Position numbers and translations under genes: made by a program
Shown here: positions 8,532-16,805 of the stretch, piece after piece
How the letters are laid out: each line of letters starts with the position of its first letter
How positions within the stretch are numbered: position 1 is the first letter of the stretch
NCBI GenBank assembly: GCA_964580465.1
Contig: CAZOKJ010000008.1
Span: 13,926 to 77,925, forward strand
Origin: Taishania sp964580465
GTDB lineage: Bacteria > Bacteroidota > Bacteroidia > Flavobacteriales_D > Crocinitomicaceae
Length of the DNA: 64,000 nt
Direction: 5' to 3'
Notes under the pieces: model-generated
Seen by the model: the letters and a program-made list of their open reading frames with translations, nothing else
The model's database searches: none
Told to the model about the DNA's origin: nothing

Positions 8532-9802
8532 TATCGATTCCACATTTTTTTAATAACTTGTGAAATTTCTTGCTCTTTGTTGCTGCTTCCTGCTTGATAG
8601 AAGCGATTGTTTTGCATCCCTTCGGGAAAGAAATTTTGCACTACAAAATTACCAGGATAGTCGTGTGAATATTTATATTCTTCGCCATATCCTAATTCTT
8701 TCATTAATTTCGTTGGGGCATTTCTTAGTGTAAGTGGAACGGACAAATTTCCTGTTCTTCTCACTTCTTCTTGCGCGCGATTAATCGCCATGTAAGCAGC
8801 GTTTCCTTTTGGTGATGTTGCTAAATAAATAGTGCATTGTGCCAAAATAATACGAGATTCAGGCCAACCTATTGTTTGAACTGCTTGAAAACAGTTGTTA
8901 GCCATCAATAAGGCATTCGGATTGGCTAAACCAATGTCTTCTGAAGCACTGATTATTAATCGTCGGGCAATGAATTTAGGGTCTTCACCTCCTTCCACCA
9001 TGCGGGCTAACCAATAAATAGCTGCGTCTGGATCGCTCCCTCGAATGGATTTAATAAATGCTGAAATAATATCGTAATGTTGTTCGCCATCTTTGTCGTA
9101 TCGAGCTAAGCTTTGCTGAGCAACAGATTCAATGATTTCATTGGTGATGACTATCTCCTTTTGCTGTTGGAATGTTCCAATAATGATTTCAAAAACATTG
9201 AGCAATTTCCGTGCATCACCACCTGAAATAGCTAATAATGAACTCGTTTCCTTGAGGGTTATTTTTTTTGTTTTTAACAAGGAGTCTTCTCGAATGGCCT
9301 TTTCCAATAACTGTTGTAAGTCTTCTTTGGTGTGATTTTCCAAAACATAAACTTGACAACGAGAGAGTAGTGCAGAAATAACTTCAAAAGAAGGGTTTTC
9401 AGTGGTTGCACCAATTAATGTGATGGTTCCTTTTTCTACTGCTCCAAGTAGTGAATCTTGCTGAGCTTTTGAAAAACGGTGAATTTCATCAATAAACAAA
9501 ATAGTTCCTCCTTGTTGAAACATGCCTTGACGCTCAACGGTTTGAATGATTTCACGTACATCTTTTACGCCTGAAGATATGGCAGAAAGTGTGTGAAAAG
9601 GTCTGTTTAGGTGCTTGGCAATGAGGTTAGCCAAGGTTGTTTTTCCAACTCCGGGTGGACCCCAGAATATCATCGAAGGAATCACACCGGAATTCAAAGC
9701 TAACCGTAAAGAAGCGTCTCTTCGAAGTAAATGCTGTTGTCCAATGTAATCATCTAATGACTTTGGACGCATGCGTTCTGCTAAAGGGGCATTAAAATTC
9801 AT
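8531..9802 (-). CDS. rarA: Replication-associated recombination protein RarA (MgsA)
   Basis: A 423-residue AAA+ ATPase with Walker A GPPGVGKT (residues 48-55), Walker B ILFIDEIHRF, sensor-1 region LIGATTENPSFE, and the RarA-specific C-terminal cluster (SEDIGLANPNAL, YLATSPKGNAAY, AYKYSHDYPGNF-like end). Proteins of this family act at stalled replication forks with SSB and RecA. Length is normal. Its stop overlaps the next gene by one base. Confidence 0.94.
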   Translation of the reverse strand: MNFNAPLAERMRPKSLDDYIGQQHLLRRDASLRLALNSGVIPSMIFWGPPGVGKTTLANLIAKHLNRPFHTLSAISSGVKDVREIIQTVERQGMFQQGGTILFIDEIHRFSKAQQDSLLGAVEKGTITLIGATTENPSFEVISALLSRCQVYVLENHTKEDLQQLLEKAIREDSLLKTKKITLKETSSLLAISGGDARKLLNVFEIIIGTFQQQKEIVITNEIIESVAQQSLARYDKDGEQHYDIISAFIKSIRGSDPDAAIYWLARMVEGGEDPKFIARRLIISASEDIGLANPNALLMANNCFQAVQTIGWPESRIILAQCTIYLATSPKGNAAYMAINRAQEEVRRTGNLSVPLTLRNAPTKLMKELGYGEEYKYSHDYPGNFVVQNFFPEGMQNNRFYQAGSSNKEQEISQVIKKMWNR

Positions 9803-9885
9803 TGTGTCTTTGTTTCCTTTTTGACCAAAGTGCTAAATTAAGCTTTTTTCTGTAAAGAGTTGCGATATTTGTTTTTTTTTGAAGT

Positions 9886-10312
9886 GGATGGAATGTGGAT
9901 GGAACGCGGATGACGCGGATTGGACGGATTTTCGCGGATTTTTTTTGGGATGGAACGCGGATGACGCGGATTGGACGGATTTTCGCNNNNNNNNNNNNNN
10001 NNNNNNNNNNNNNNNNNNNNNNNNNNNNNNNNNNNNNNNNNNNNNNNNNNNNNNNNNNNNNNNNNNNNNNNNNNNNNNNNNNNNNNTCGCGGATTTTTTT
10101 TGGGATGGAACGCGGATGACGCGGATTGGACGGATTTTCGCAGGATTTTTTTGGGATGGAACGCGGATGACGCGGATTGGACGGATTTTCGCAGGATTTT
10201 TTTGGGATGGAACGCGGATGACGCGGATTGGACGGATTTTCGCGGATTTTTTTTGGGGATGAAACGCGGATGAAACGCGGATGGGACGGATTGGACGGGT
10301 TTTCGCGGATTG
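9886..10312. repeat. 51-bp tandem repeat array interrupted by an assembly gap
   Basis: The unit contains ATGGAACGCGGATGACGCGG followed by a TTGGACGG and a TTTTCGC block, then GGATTTTTTTTGGG. About two units lie left of the gap and three good units plus one decayed unit lie right of it. Because 51 is a multiple of 3, every frame stays open and yields artificial ORFs on both strands with a 17-residue period. It is GC-richer than its surroundings. The true copy number is unknown because of the gap. Together with 9803-9885 and 10313-10448 this is the only stretch over 300 bases without a gene. Confidence 0.9.
9987..10086. other. Scaffold gap (100 N)
   Basis: Exactly 100 undetermined bases inside the 51-bp repeat. 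A round 100 is a common placeholder for an unknown length, so the real distance may differ. Confidence 0.99.
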
Positions 10313-10433
10313 GGCGAAATAGGGCTGTCATTTTATACTCGTAATCTTTACATAATTTTGTTTAAATCTTACATCTTTTTGTAAAATGGTGACAATTAAC
10401 AAGTTTTTTACAATTGTTTTCATCAAACTTGCT

Positions 10434-10441
10434 TAAATTTG
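10434..10441 (+). promoter_or_regulatory. Bacteroidota -7 element before the copper-type cluster
   Basis: TAAATTTG matches TAnnTTTG and lies 7 bases before the ATG at 10449, so the transcript would have almost no leader. Confidence 0.5.
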
Positions 10442-10448
10442 TGACTAA

Positions 10449-10931
10449 ATGTGGAATAAATTCAAAAATAGTACTCGTCTAAGTGTCATTTATTTGACTT
10501 TAATGACTTTTGTGATTGCCAACATTGGTATGGCAGTTTATACGCATTCGTGTACGATTTCTGGAATTGAAAAATCCATGTTTGTGAAAATGGAAGATCC
10601 GTGTGACGTTAAACACGAACATCCAGAACAGGCACCAATTGCTCCAACTTGTTGTCACATTCCTGAGTCTAATGAGTTGACGATGGATGATGGGTCTTGT
10701 TGCACCACGGATACAAACGTGGTTGTCCTCCAAACAGATTCTATATTCGACAATGCTGCTGTTAAGTTGTTGTTGAATGATATCTCTTTTGTTCCTTTTG
10801 AACCTGTTTTTTACGCGTTATATGTTGTTCCTGTTATCGAATCAAAGGAAGTAACAACTATTCATAAAAATAAACCACCAAGTTATCAAAACCGTGATTT
10901 GCAGTCATTGCATCAGGTTTACATCATTTGA
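10449..10931 (+). CDS. HYC_CC_PP family small secreted protein
   Basis: A 160-residue protein with an N-terminal hydrophobic segment (about residues 12-30). It has spaced cysteine/histidine motifs: THSC near 32-35, TCCH near 67-70, SCCT near 82-85, and a C-terminal KPPSYQ. This is the pattern that gives the HYC_CC_PP family its name. Such genes in Bacteroidota often sit next to a TonB receptor and an HMA-domain protein, as here, which suggests periplasmic metal (probably copper) handling. The function is not established. Confidence 0.75.
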   Translation: MWNKFKNSTRLSVIYLTLMTFVIANIGMAVYTHSCTISGIEKSMFVKMEDPCDVKHEHPEQAPIAPTCCHIPESNELTMDDGSCCTTDTNVVVLQTDSIFDNAAVKLLLNDISFVPFEPVFYALYVVPVIESKEVTTIHKNKPPSYQNRDLQSLHQVYII

Positions 10932-11001
10932 TTATATGTCTCAAAGCCTTAAAAAACGAAGGTTAATTTATTTTGACAGACATCAATTATAATCAAATTT
11001 C

Positions 11002-13209
11002 ATGAAAAATAGTATTTTAATTGCTTTTGTTCTTTTAAGTTTTGGAACATTAGCACAAGTTAAAGGGATAGTGATTGGCTATTCGGAAGGAGTAGAAGAA
11101 CCAATTATGGGTGCAAAAGCTTATCTGTTACATGCTAAAACGGGCGATGTGACGAATGAACACGGACAATTTGAATTGATTTTGCCACGTGTTTTGCCGG
11201 ATACCTTAGTGTTTTCTGCACCAGGGCATATTTCAGACACCATCATTGTGACAAAACAAGAGCGTTTTTCCAATTTAAAAGTAGTTTTATTTTCGGATAA
11301 AACATTGCCCGAAATTGTGGTTGAATACCGCAGAAAAACAAGCTCGATTTCTAAGCTAAAAACCTTGGCAGTAGAGGAGCTAACAGTTGGTGAATTGCGC
11401 AAGGCAGCATGTTGTAACCTTTCAGAATCTTTTGAAACAAACGTATCAGTGGATGTTAATTTTACAGATGCTGTGTCGGGTGCTAAAACCATTCAAATGA
11501 TGGGGTTGGAAGGTGTTTATACGCAAATTCAATTTGAGAACATTCCTTATTTAAGAGGGTTAGAGCAAGCTTTTGGACTGTCTTCTTTCCCAGGAACATG
11601 GATTAATTCTATTCAAATTACCAAAGGAACTGGAAACGTTGTCAATGGTTATGAATCAATGGCAGGCTTAGTAAATATTGAGATGTTTAAACCCAATGAT
11701 ATGGATGTATTTTTCTTAAACGGATATGGGAACATCTATGGTCGTGGTGAATTAAATGCTCATGGATCTATGCATGTTAGTAAAAAGTGGAACACAGCAT
11801 TATTTGCTCATGCTTCAGGAAATTTTGCCCAAATAGACATGAATAAAGATGGTTTTATGGACCAGCCTATGGGAAACCTATTCTCATTTAACAATCGTTG
11901 GACGTATAATGGCTCTAAAATGGAAGCACAATTAGGGGTGAATACCTACTATGAGTCTAAATTTGGGGGACAAAATGGTTACCGTAAAGGAAGCGATAAG
12001 GGGTTGTATGGCATGGAAAATGAAGCAAAACACATCGATGTTTTTGCAAAAACAGGCTTTTTTATGAAAAAACCATACAATTCCATTGGGGTGATTTATA
12101 ACTTAAAATACCAAGAAAATGACGCTTTATTTGGTTTACGAAAATTCAAAGGAATTGAAAAAAGAGGCTACATCAATGGTATGTTTGAGAGTGTCATTGG
12201 AAGCACCTTGCACAAATATAAAGTTGGAGTAAGCGGTGTGTTTTCTGATATCAGTCAACGAATGGATAGCTTAACAGATAATCGCATGGAAATTGTGCCT
12301 GGCGCTTTTTTTGAATACACTTACACTGGCCTTAGATGGACAGTTGTCGCTGGCGCTAGAGGAGATTATCACAATCTTTATAAGTTTCAATTCTCTCCAC
12401 GTGTGCATGCTAAATATGCCATTACAGAAACAACAGATTTGCGTCTTACAGCAGGAAAAGGTTGGAGAGTTCCTAATTTCATGATTGACAATATCTCTTT
12501 ATTAGCAACATCTCGTCAGTGGGTTGCACCTACAGAAACATTACCAGAGATTTCTTGGAATTTTGGTGGTTCATTGGTGCAAACATTTAAACTTTTTGGC
12601 AACCCAGCTTCTGTTGTTTTGGATTATTACCACACCTTGTTTGAGCGCCAATTAATTGTTGATAGAGATGAAAATGTGAATCAAATCATTTTTAAAAACA
12701 TGAAAGGAAAATCATTCTCTAATAGTGTACAATTGGAATTTGCTTTTGAACCTGTTAAACGTTTTGATATCCGAATGGCATATAAATTCTTGGATGTAAG
12801 AGCAAATTACGGAGGTTCGCTTCAACAAAAAGTAATGGTTCCAAAACATCGAGGATTTGTGAATTTGGCTTATCGAACACGTAATAAAAAATGGGAGTTT
12901 GATTTAACAACTTCTATTTTTGGAACTTCACGACTACCGATGGCGCAATTGGATTCGATTACCTTGACAAGTGATAATAAAAGCAAGGTTTATCCTCAGT
13001 TAAGTGGACAAATTACATATAAGCACAAGCGATGGGATTTTTACATTGGAGGAGAAAATTTGACCAATTACCGCCAAAAGAATCCAATCATCGATGCAGC
13101 TAATCCTTTTGGCACATATTTTGATGCAACAAGGATATGGGCACCGGTGATGGGAATCAACGTATATGCTGGTTTCCGATTTATAATTGAACATAAGGAA
13201 TATCATTAA
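11002..13209 (+). CDS. TonB-dependent outer-membrane receptor, probably metal-related
   Basis: A 735-residue receptor. The signal peptide ends near GTLAQ (residue 19). A carboxypeptidase-regulatory-like domain follows (about 20-95), then the plug domain (about 125-230) and a beta-barrel to the C-terminus. It has a CC pair in RKAACCNLSESF at the start of the plug, a feature I associate with receptors adjoining HMA proteins. It lies 70 bases after the HYC_CC_PP gene and 21 bases before an HMA-domain gene. Copper or another thiophilic metal is the inferred substrate. Confidence 0.87.
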   Translation: MKNSILIAFVLLSFGTLAQVKGIVIGYSEGVEEPIMGAKAYLLHAKTGDVTNEHGQFELILPRVLPDTLVFSAPGHISDTIIVTKQERFSNLKVVLFSDKTLPEIVVEYRRKTSSISKLKTLAVEELTVGELRKAACCNLSESFETNVSVDVNFTDAVSGAKTIQMMGLEGVYTQIQFENIPYLRGLEQAFGLSSFPGTWINSIQITKGTGNVVNGYESMAGLVNIEMFKPNDMDVFFLNGYGNIYGRGELNAHGSMHVSKKWNTALFAHASGNFAQIDMNKDGFMDQPMGNLFSFNNRWTYNGSKMEAQLGVNTYYESKFGGQNGYRKGSDKGLYGMENEAKHIDVFAKTGFFMKKPYNSIGVIYNLKYQENDALFGLRKFKGIEKRGYINGMFESVIGSTLHKYKVGVSGVFSDISQRMDSLTDNRMEIVPGAFFEYTYTGLRWTVVAGARGDYHNLYKFQFSPRVHAKYAITETTDLRLTAGKGWRVPNFMIDNISLLATSRQWVAPTETLPEISWNFGGSLVQTFKLFGNPASVVLDYYHTLFERQLIVDRDENVNQIIFKNMKGKSFSNSVQLEFAFEPVKRFDIRMAYKFLDVRANYGGSLQQKVMVPKHRGFVNLAYRTRNKKWEFDLTTSIFGTSRLPMAQLDSITLTSDNKSKVYPQLSGQITYKHKRWDFYIGGENLTNYRQKNPIIDAANPFGTYFDATRIWAPVMGINVYAGFRFIIEHKEYH

Positions 13210-13230
13210 TCAAACAAAAAACATACAATT

Positions 13231-13569
13231 ATGAAACATTTCATGTTAATTTTCACATTGCTTTTAGCGAGCAATTTATGGGCACAAAAAGAGCCTAAAA
13301 AAGCAGAAGTTGTCATTATGACATCTGCTGAATGTGGTACTTGTAAAAAAACATTGGAAGACAAGTTAAACTACGTAAAAGGAGTGCGTTATGCTGAATT
13401 GGATGTAGATACAAAGAAGCTAACAGTGAGGTATTCTCCTAAGAAAATTTCAGTTGATAAAATCAAAGAAATTATTTCTCATTTAGGATATGATGCGGAT
13501 GACGTTCCAGCAAATCCTTCGTCTCAAGAAGCATTGCCTACTTGTTGCAAGCCAGGAGGAATGAAATAA
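13231..13569 (+). CDS. Secreted heavy-metal-associated (HMA/MerP-like) domain protein
   Basis: A 112-residue protein with a signal peptide (ends near LWAQ, residue 19) and one ferredoxin-like HMA domain. The metal-binding loop is MTSAECGTCKKTLE, with the CxxC pair at about residues 35-38. A second cysteine pair lies at the very C-terminus (PTCCKPGG). It probably binds or relays Cu(I) in the periplasm with the upstream receptor and HYC_CC_PP protein. It ends the cluster; a hairpin with a T-run follows. Confidence 0.85.
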   Translation: MKHFMLIFTLLLASNLWAQKEPKKAEVVIMTSAECGTCKKTLEDKLNYVKGVRYAELDVDTKKLTVRYSPKKISVDKIKEIISHLGYDADDVPANPSSQEALPTCCKPGGMK

Positions 13570-13591
13570 TTTTTGTCAAAAAACATTGATG

Positions 13592-13627
13592 AAGCGTCTG
13601 TAATTTATTTGCAGCCGCTTTTTTTTA
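13592..13627 (+). terminator. Probable terminator of the copper-type cluster
   Basis: A 9-bp imperfect stem (AAGCGTCTG / CAGCCGCTT, one mismatch) with an 11-base loop is followed directly by eight or more T residues. Confidence 0.6.
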
Positions 13628-13692
13628 TTTGTATTGGTGCTTTTTTTCAATTTATTTTTCTACTTTTACCACAACGCTAAAAAAATTGAACT

Positions 13693-14217
13693 ATGTTGAT
13701 GCCCTTTAATTTACACCAATGGATAGAAGAAAACCGTGATTTGTTGAAACCACCTGTAAGCAACAAAAATCTGTATGTGAATGCAGGAGATTTTATTGTG
13801 ATGATTGTTGGTGGACCAAATGCTCGAAAGGACTACCATTTTAATGAAAGTGAAGAACTATTCTATCAAATTGAAGGAGACATTACAGTGCGCATCCAAC
13901 ACGAAGGAAAAGCAAAAGACATTGAGGTTAAAGAAGGAGAAATGTTCTTATTGCCAGCTAACACGCCTCACAGCCCAATGAGAGGAGAAAACACCGTTGG
14001 CTTAGTCATTGAACGTGTACGAAAAGGAACTAATTTAAGTGATGGACTCATGTGGTTTTGTGAAAAATGCAATCACAAATTACATGAATACCGTTTCCCA
14101 TTAGACAATATTGAGCGCGATTTTATTCCTCGTTTCCGTGAATTTTATGGCTCATTGGATTTGAGAACATGCAAATCTTGCGGTCATGTGATGGAAACAG
14201 ATCCACGATTTGTGTAG
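13693..14217 (+). CDS. haaO: 3-hydroxyanthranilate 3,4-dioxygenase
   Basis: A 174-residue cupin dioxygenase that opens the ring of 3-hydroxyanthranilate on the way from tryptophan to quinolinate and NAD. The cupin carries the metal and substrate residues in NARKDYHFNESEE (Arg, His, Glu) and PANTPHSP (second His). The C-terminal part has two CxxC pairs (FCEKC and TCKSC), the rubredoxin-like iron site of the bacterial/fungal form. No other kynurenine-pathway gene is nearby. The start could be either of two ATGs two codons apart. Confidence 0.93.
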   Translation: MLMPFNLHQWIEENRDLLKPPVSNKNLYVNAGDFIVMIVGGPNARKDYHFNESEELFYQIEGDITVRIQHEGKAKDIEVKEGEMFLLPANTPHSPMRGENTVGLVIERVRKGTNLSDGLMWFCEKCNHKLHEYRFPLDNIERDFIPRFREFYGSLDLRTCKSCGHVMETDPRFV

Positions 14218-14237
14218 TAAGTTTGGTTTTGTTTCCA

Positions 14238-14261
14238 ATTCGACCCCAAATTGGGGCGAAT
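14238..14261 (+). terminator. Hairpin after haaO
   Basis: A bulged stem (ATTCG-CCCCAA paired with TTGGGG-CGAAT) lies 20 bases after the haaO stop. It lacks a clear T-run, so it may be a weak terminator or simply a small palindrome. Confidence 0.35.
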
Positions 14262-14290
14262 ATAAAATTAGTTCACAAGCTGTTAGCTAA

Positions 14291-14413
14291 TTACAAAACA
14301 CTGGAAACGAAGGTGTTGTAAAAAGTCAACAACTCGTTGACCAAATTGAAGCTGCCATTGATCGAATAACTTGGGCTATATTGGATGCTCTTAGCGGATC
14401 AACACCAGCTTAA
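14291..14413 (+). pseudogene. Possible C-terminal remnant of a lost gene
   Basis: Between haaO and the zinc-ribbon gene, one plus-strand frame stays open for 40 codons and reads like real protein, with VVKSQQLVDQIEAAID followed by RITWAILDALSGSTPA and a stop. It has no start codon and an in-frame stop just before it (14288-14290). I do not recognise the family. It could be the decayed end of a secreted or phage-type helical protein, or chance. Confidence 0.3.
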
Positions 14414-14423
14414 ACCTTCTACC

Positions 14424-14786
14424 TCACTTCACATAATCTTGCTTAATAATGAGCATGTATTGGTCGTTGTCTAATTTTAAGTATCCTTGTTCGTAACAAA
14501 AATAGTACGTTGTTCCTTTTTTTGTTTCGTAGATATTGGTGAAGTAGTGGAAATTAAATCCCTCTTCTGCTAAGCGAATACCATCTACCGTCACCTTTCC
14601 AGAAGGATTGAGCTTTTCTAAAATTCGTCTGTTTTTGCGCAAAATGTTGTTCACGCGTCGAACGTATTTGTTGGCGTCTTCATGTAGTCTGTTGTTATAC
14701 GTGTTGCGACATTGGTCACAGCAAAATTTTTGGTCTTTGCGTCCTCGCAATGGAGATTCACATTCCAAACATGTTCTTTTTTCCAT
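14424..14786 (-). CDS. Small zinc-ribbon protein of unknown function
   Basis: A protein of 120 residues when started at the ATG at 14786 (MEKRTCLECE). The alternative start 17 codons upstream adds a hydrophobic stretch without a clear role. An N-terminal four-cysteine zinc ribbon (CLEC and CCDQC with a further Cys before it) precedes a helical region rich in Arg and Asn (QCRNTYNNR). Similar short proteins occur in many Bacteroidota; the ribbon suggests nucleic-acid or protein binding. The function is unknown. Confidence 0.7.
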   Translation of the reverse strand: MEKRTCLECESPLRGRKDQKFCCDQCRNTYNNRLHEDANKYVRRVNNILRKNRRILEKLNPSGKVTVDGIRLAEEGFNFHYFTNIYETKKGTTYYFCYEQGYLKLDNDQYMLIIKQDYVK

Positions 14787-14886
14787 GGTTAATTCATAAA
14801 GTATCACAATGTTAACAATCTTTAACATGAAAATCAAGTTTTTCGTAATACTATTGCTGAACTTTGTAGTTTGAAGTTAATAAACG

Positions 14887-15906
14887 ATGGAAAATTCAAA
14901 TCAAGCACTAAGTCCCGCTGAAACGTTGCGCGTATTAAGTGAAAAAATAACAGTGGAATTGGCAAGCATCAATACGCTACGTAGCGAAGTTGCTAAGGTT
15001 ATTGTTGGACAAAAATACATGGTTGACCGTTTACTGATTGCTTTGTTGGCAGATGGTCACGTTTTGTTAGAAGGGGTTCCTGGATTGGCAAAAACCTTGG
15101 CCATTAAAACCTTGGCCGATGCTATTGATGTCAACTACAGTCGTATTCAGTTTACGCCAGATTTGTTGCCTGCCGATGTTACGGGTACAATGATTTACAA
15201 TCAAAAGAGTGAATCTTTCTCCATTAAGAAAGGTCCTATTTTCGCTAATTTTGTTTTAGCAGATGAAATTAACCGCGCCCCTGCTAAGGTACAATCCGCA
15301 TTGTTAGAAGCGATGCAAGAACGACAAGTTACTATCGGTGAGGAAACCTTTGTATTACCGAAACCATTTTTAGTACTGGCAACTCAAAACCCTATCGAAC
15401 AAGAAGGGACGTATCCATTGCCAGAAGCTCAAGTGGACCGTTTTATGCTAAAAGTAATACTTGACTATCCTTCTAAAGAGGAAGAACGTTCAATTATTCG
15501 CTCAATCGTTCGTCCCGAAGGTATGGCTAAAGCTCAAAAAGTAATCTCTTCAGCTGATATTTTACGCTCTCGTGAGTTAGTGAAAGAAGTTTATATGGAT
15601 GAAAAAATCGAACGCTACATTGTTGATTTGGTTTATGCTACTCGTCAACCAGGACAATATGAATTGGAGTACTTAATTCCGATGATTAGCTTTGGTTGTT
15701 CTCCACGTGCTTCTATTAATCTTGCTTTAGCATCAAAAGCGCATGCTTTCTTGCAAGGTAGAGCATTTGTTATTCCAGAAGACGTGCGTGCGATAGCAGT
15801 TGATGTAATGGGACATAGAATTGGTTTAAGCTATGAAGCCGAAGCTGAAAACTTAACAGCTCAAGCCATTGTCTCTAAAATTATTGCAAAAGTCGAAGTT
15901 CCTTAA
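14887..15906 (+). CDS. MoxR family AAA+ ATPase
   Basis: A 339-residue AAA_3 ATPase with Walker A EGVPGLAKT, Walker B VLADEINRAP, and sensor-1 LATQNPIEQEGTYPLPEAQ (quoted in part: ATQNPIEQEG). MoxR proteins act as chaperones for VWA-domain partners. It is the first gene of a seven-gene plus-strand run whose later genes encode two VWA proteins, the expected partners. Confidence 0.95.
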   Translation: MENSNQALSPAETLRVLSEKITVELASINTLRSEVAKVIVGQKYMVDRLLIALLADGHVLLEGVPGLAKTLAIKTLADAIDVNYSRIQFTPDLLPADVTGTMIYNQKSESFSIKKGPIFANFVLADEINRAPAKVQSALLEAMQERQVTIGEETFVLPKPFLVLATQNPIEQEGTYPLPEAQVDRFMLKVILDYPSKEEERSIIRSIVRPEGMAKAQKVISSADILRSRELVKEVYMDEKIERYIVDLVYATRQPGQYELEYLIPMISFGCSPRASINLALASKAHAFLQGRAFVIPEDVRAIAVDVMGHRIGLSYEAEAENLTAQAIVSKIIAKVEVP

Positions 15907-15938
15907 TTATTCGAAGTAAATTGAAGTAGTTTTTCATC

Positions 15939-16805
15939 ATGGAAGTAAACGAACTAATGAAGAAAATTCAGCGCTTGGAGATAAAAGCAAAAGGCTTATC
16001 CAAGCACATTTTCTCAGGAGAATACCATTCTGCCTTTAAGGGAAGGGGTATGTCGTTTTCTGAAGTGAGAAATTACCAAATTGGCGATGAGGTTCGAACC
16101 ATTGACTGGAACGTAACAGCGCGTTTTAACGATCCTTTTGTCAAGGTGTTTGAAGAAGAGCGCGAACTAACTGTCATGTTGCTAATTGACGTTTCTGCAT
16201 CTGGCTTGTTTGGTTCCAATGCCAAAACAAAAAAAGAATTGTTGTTGGAAACGGTTGCTATTTTGGCTTTTTCTGCTTTGTCAAACAATGATAAAGTGGG
16301 TGCAATTCTTGTAAGTGATAAGGTGGAGCGCTACATTGCTCCTCAAAAAGGTAGAAAACACATGTTATACCTATTGCGAGAATTGATTGCCTTTAAAGCA
16401 TCCAGCAAAGGGACAGATCTGAATGAAGGATTTAAGTTTTTACAAAGTACTCAGAAGAAAAGAACGATTTGCTTCGTAATCAGCGATTTTATTGATGAGG
16501 GGCAGTTCTTGGAAGGAATGAAAGTTGCCCGTAAACGACATGATTTAATCGCATTGAAAATTGAAGATCCGATGGAGTATGAATTACCAAAAATGGGATA
16601 TATTCAGTTGTTTAATGCAGAAACTGGGGTAACAACTTGGGTGGATTCAAATGATGCCGCTACTCAACAACAATTTCGTGAACAATTTAAAGAACATGAA
16701 GAAAAAATAAATCGTGAATTAGACCGAATGGGAATTGACCATTGTGTGTTAAATACGGCTGAAGATAGTGTATTGCCATTGGTGCAGTTATTTAAAAACA
16801 GATGA
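15939..16805 (+). CDS. DUF58 (VWA-like) protein of the Bat operon
   Basis: A 288-residue protein with the DUF58 core GRGMSFSEVRNYQIGDEVR followed by IDWNVTARFNDPFVK, and a VWA-like fold with DVSASG in the metal-site position. It regularly follows moxR in Bat operons. It starts 32 bases after moxR, and its stop overlaps the next ATG (ATGA). Confidence 0.92.
   Translation: MEVNELMKKIQRLEIKAKGLSKHIFSGEYHSAFKGRGMSFSEVRNYQIGDEVRTIDWNVTARFNDPFVKVFEEERELTVMLLIDVSASGLFGSNAKTKKELLLETVAILAFSALSNNDKVGAILVSDKVERYIAPQKGRKHMLYLLRELIAFKASSKGTDLNEGFKFLQSTQKKRTICFVISDFIDEGQFLEGMKVARKRHDLIALKIEDPMEYELPKMGYIQLFNAETGVTTWVDSNDAATQQQFREQFKEHEEKINRELDRMGIDHCVLNTAEDSVLPLVQLFKNR

Noticed and set aside
9792..10331. 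Long ORFs on both strands over the 51-bp repeat
   Set aside because: They only reflect a repeat length divisible by three and the N gap; the 17-residue period is the translated repeat.
10321..10448. Search for Pho-box-like repeats before the metal cluster
   Set aside because: Isolated GTAA-like words occur but not with an 11-bp period.
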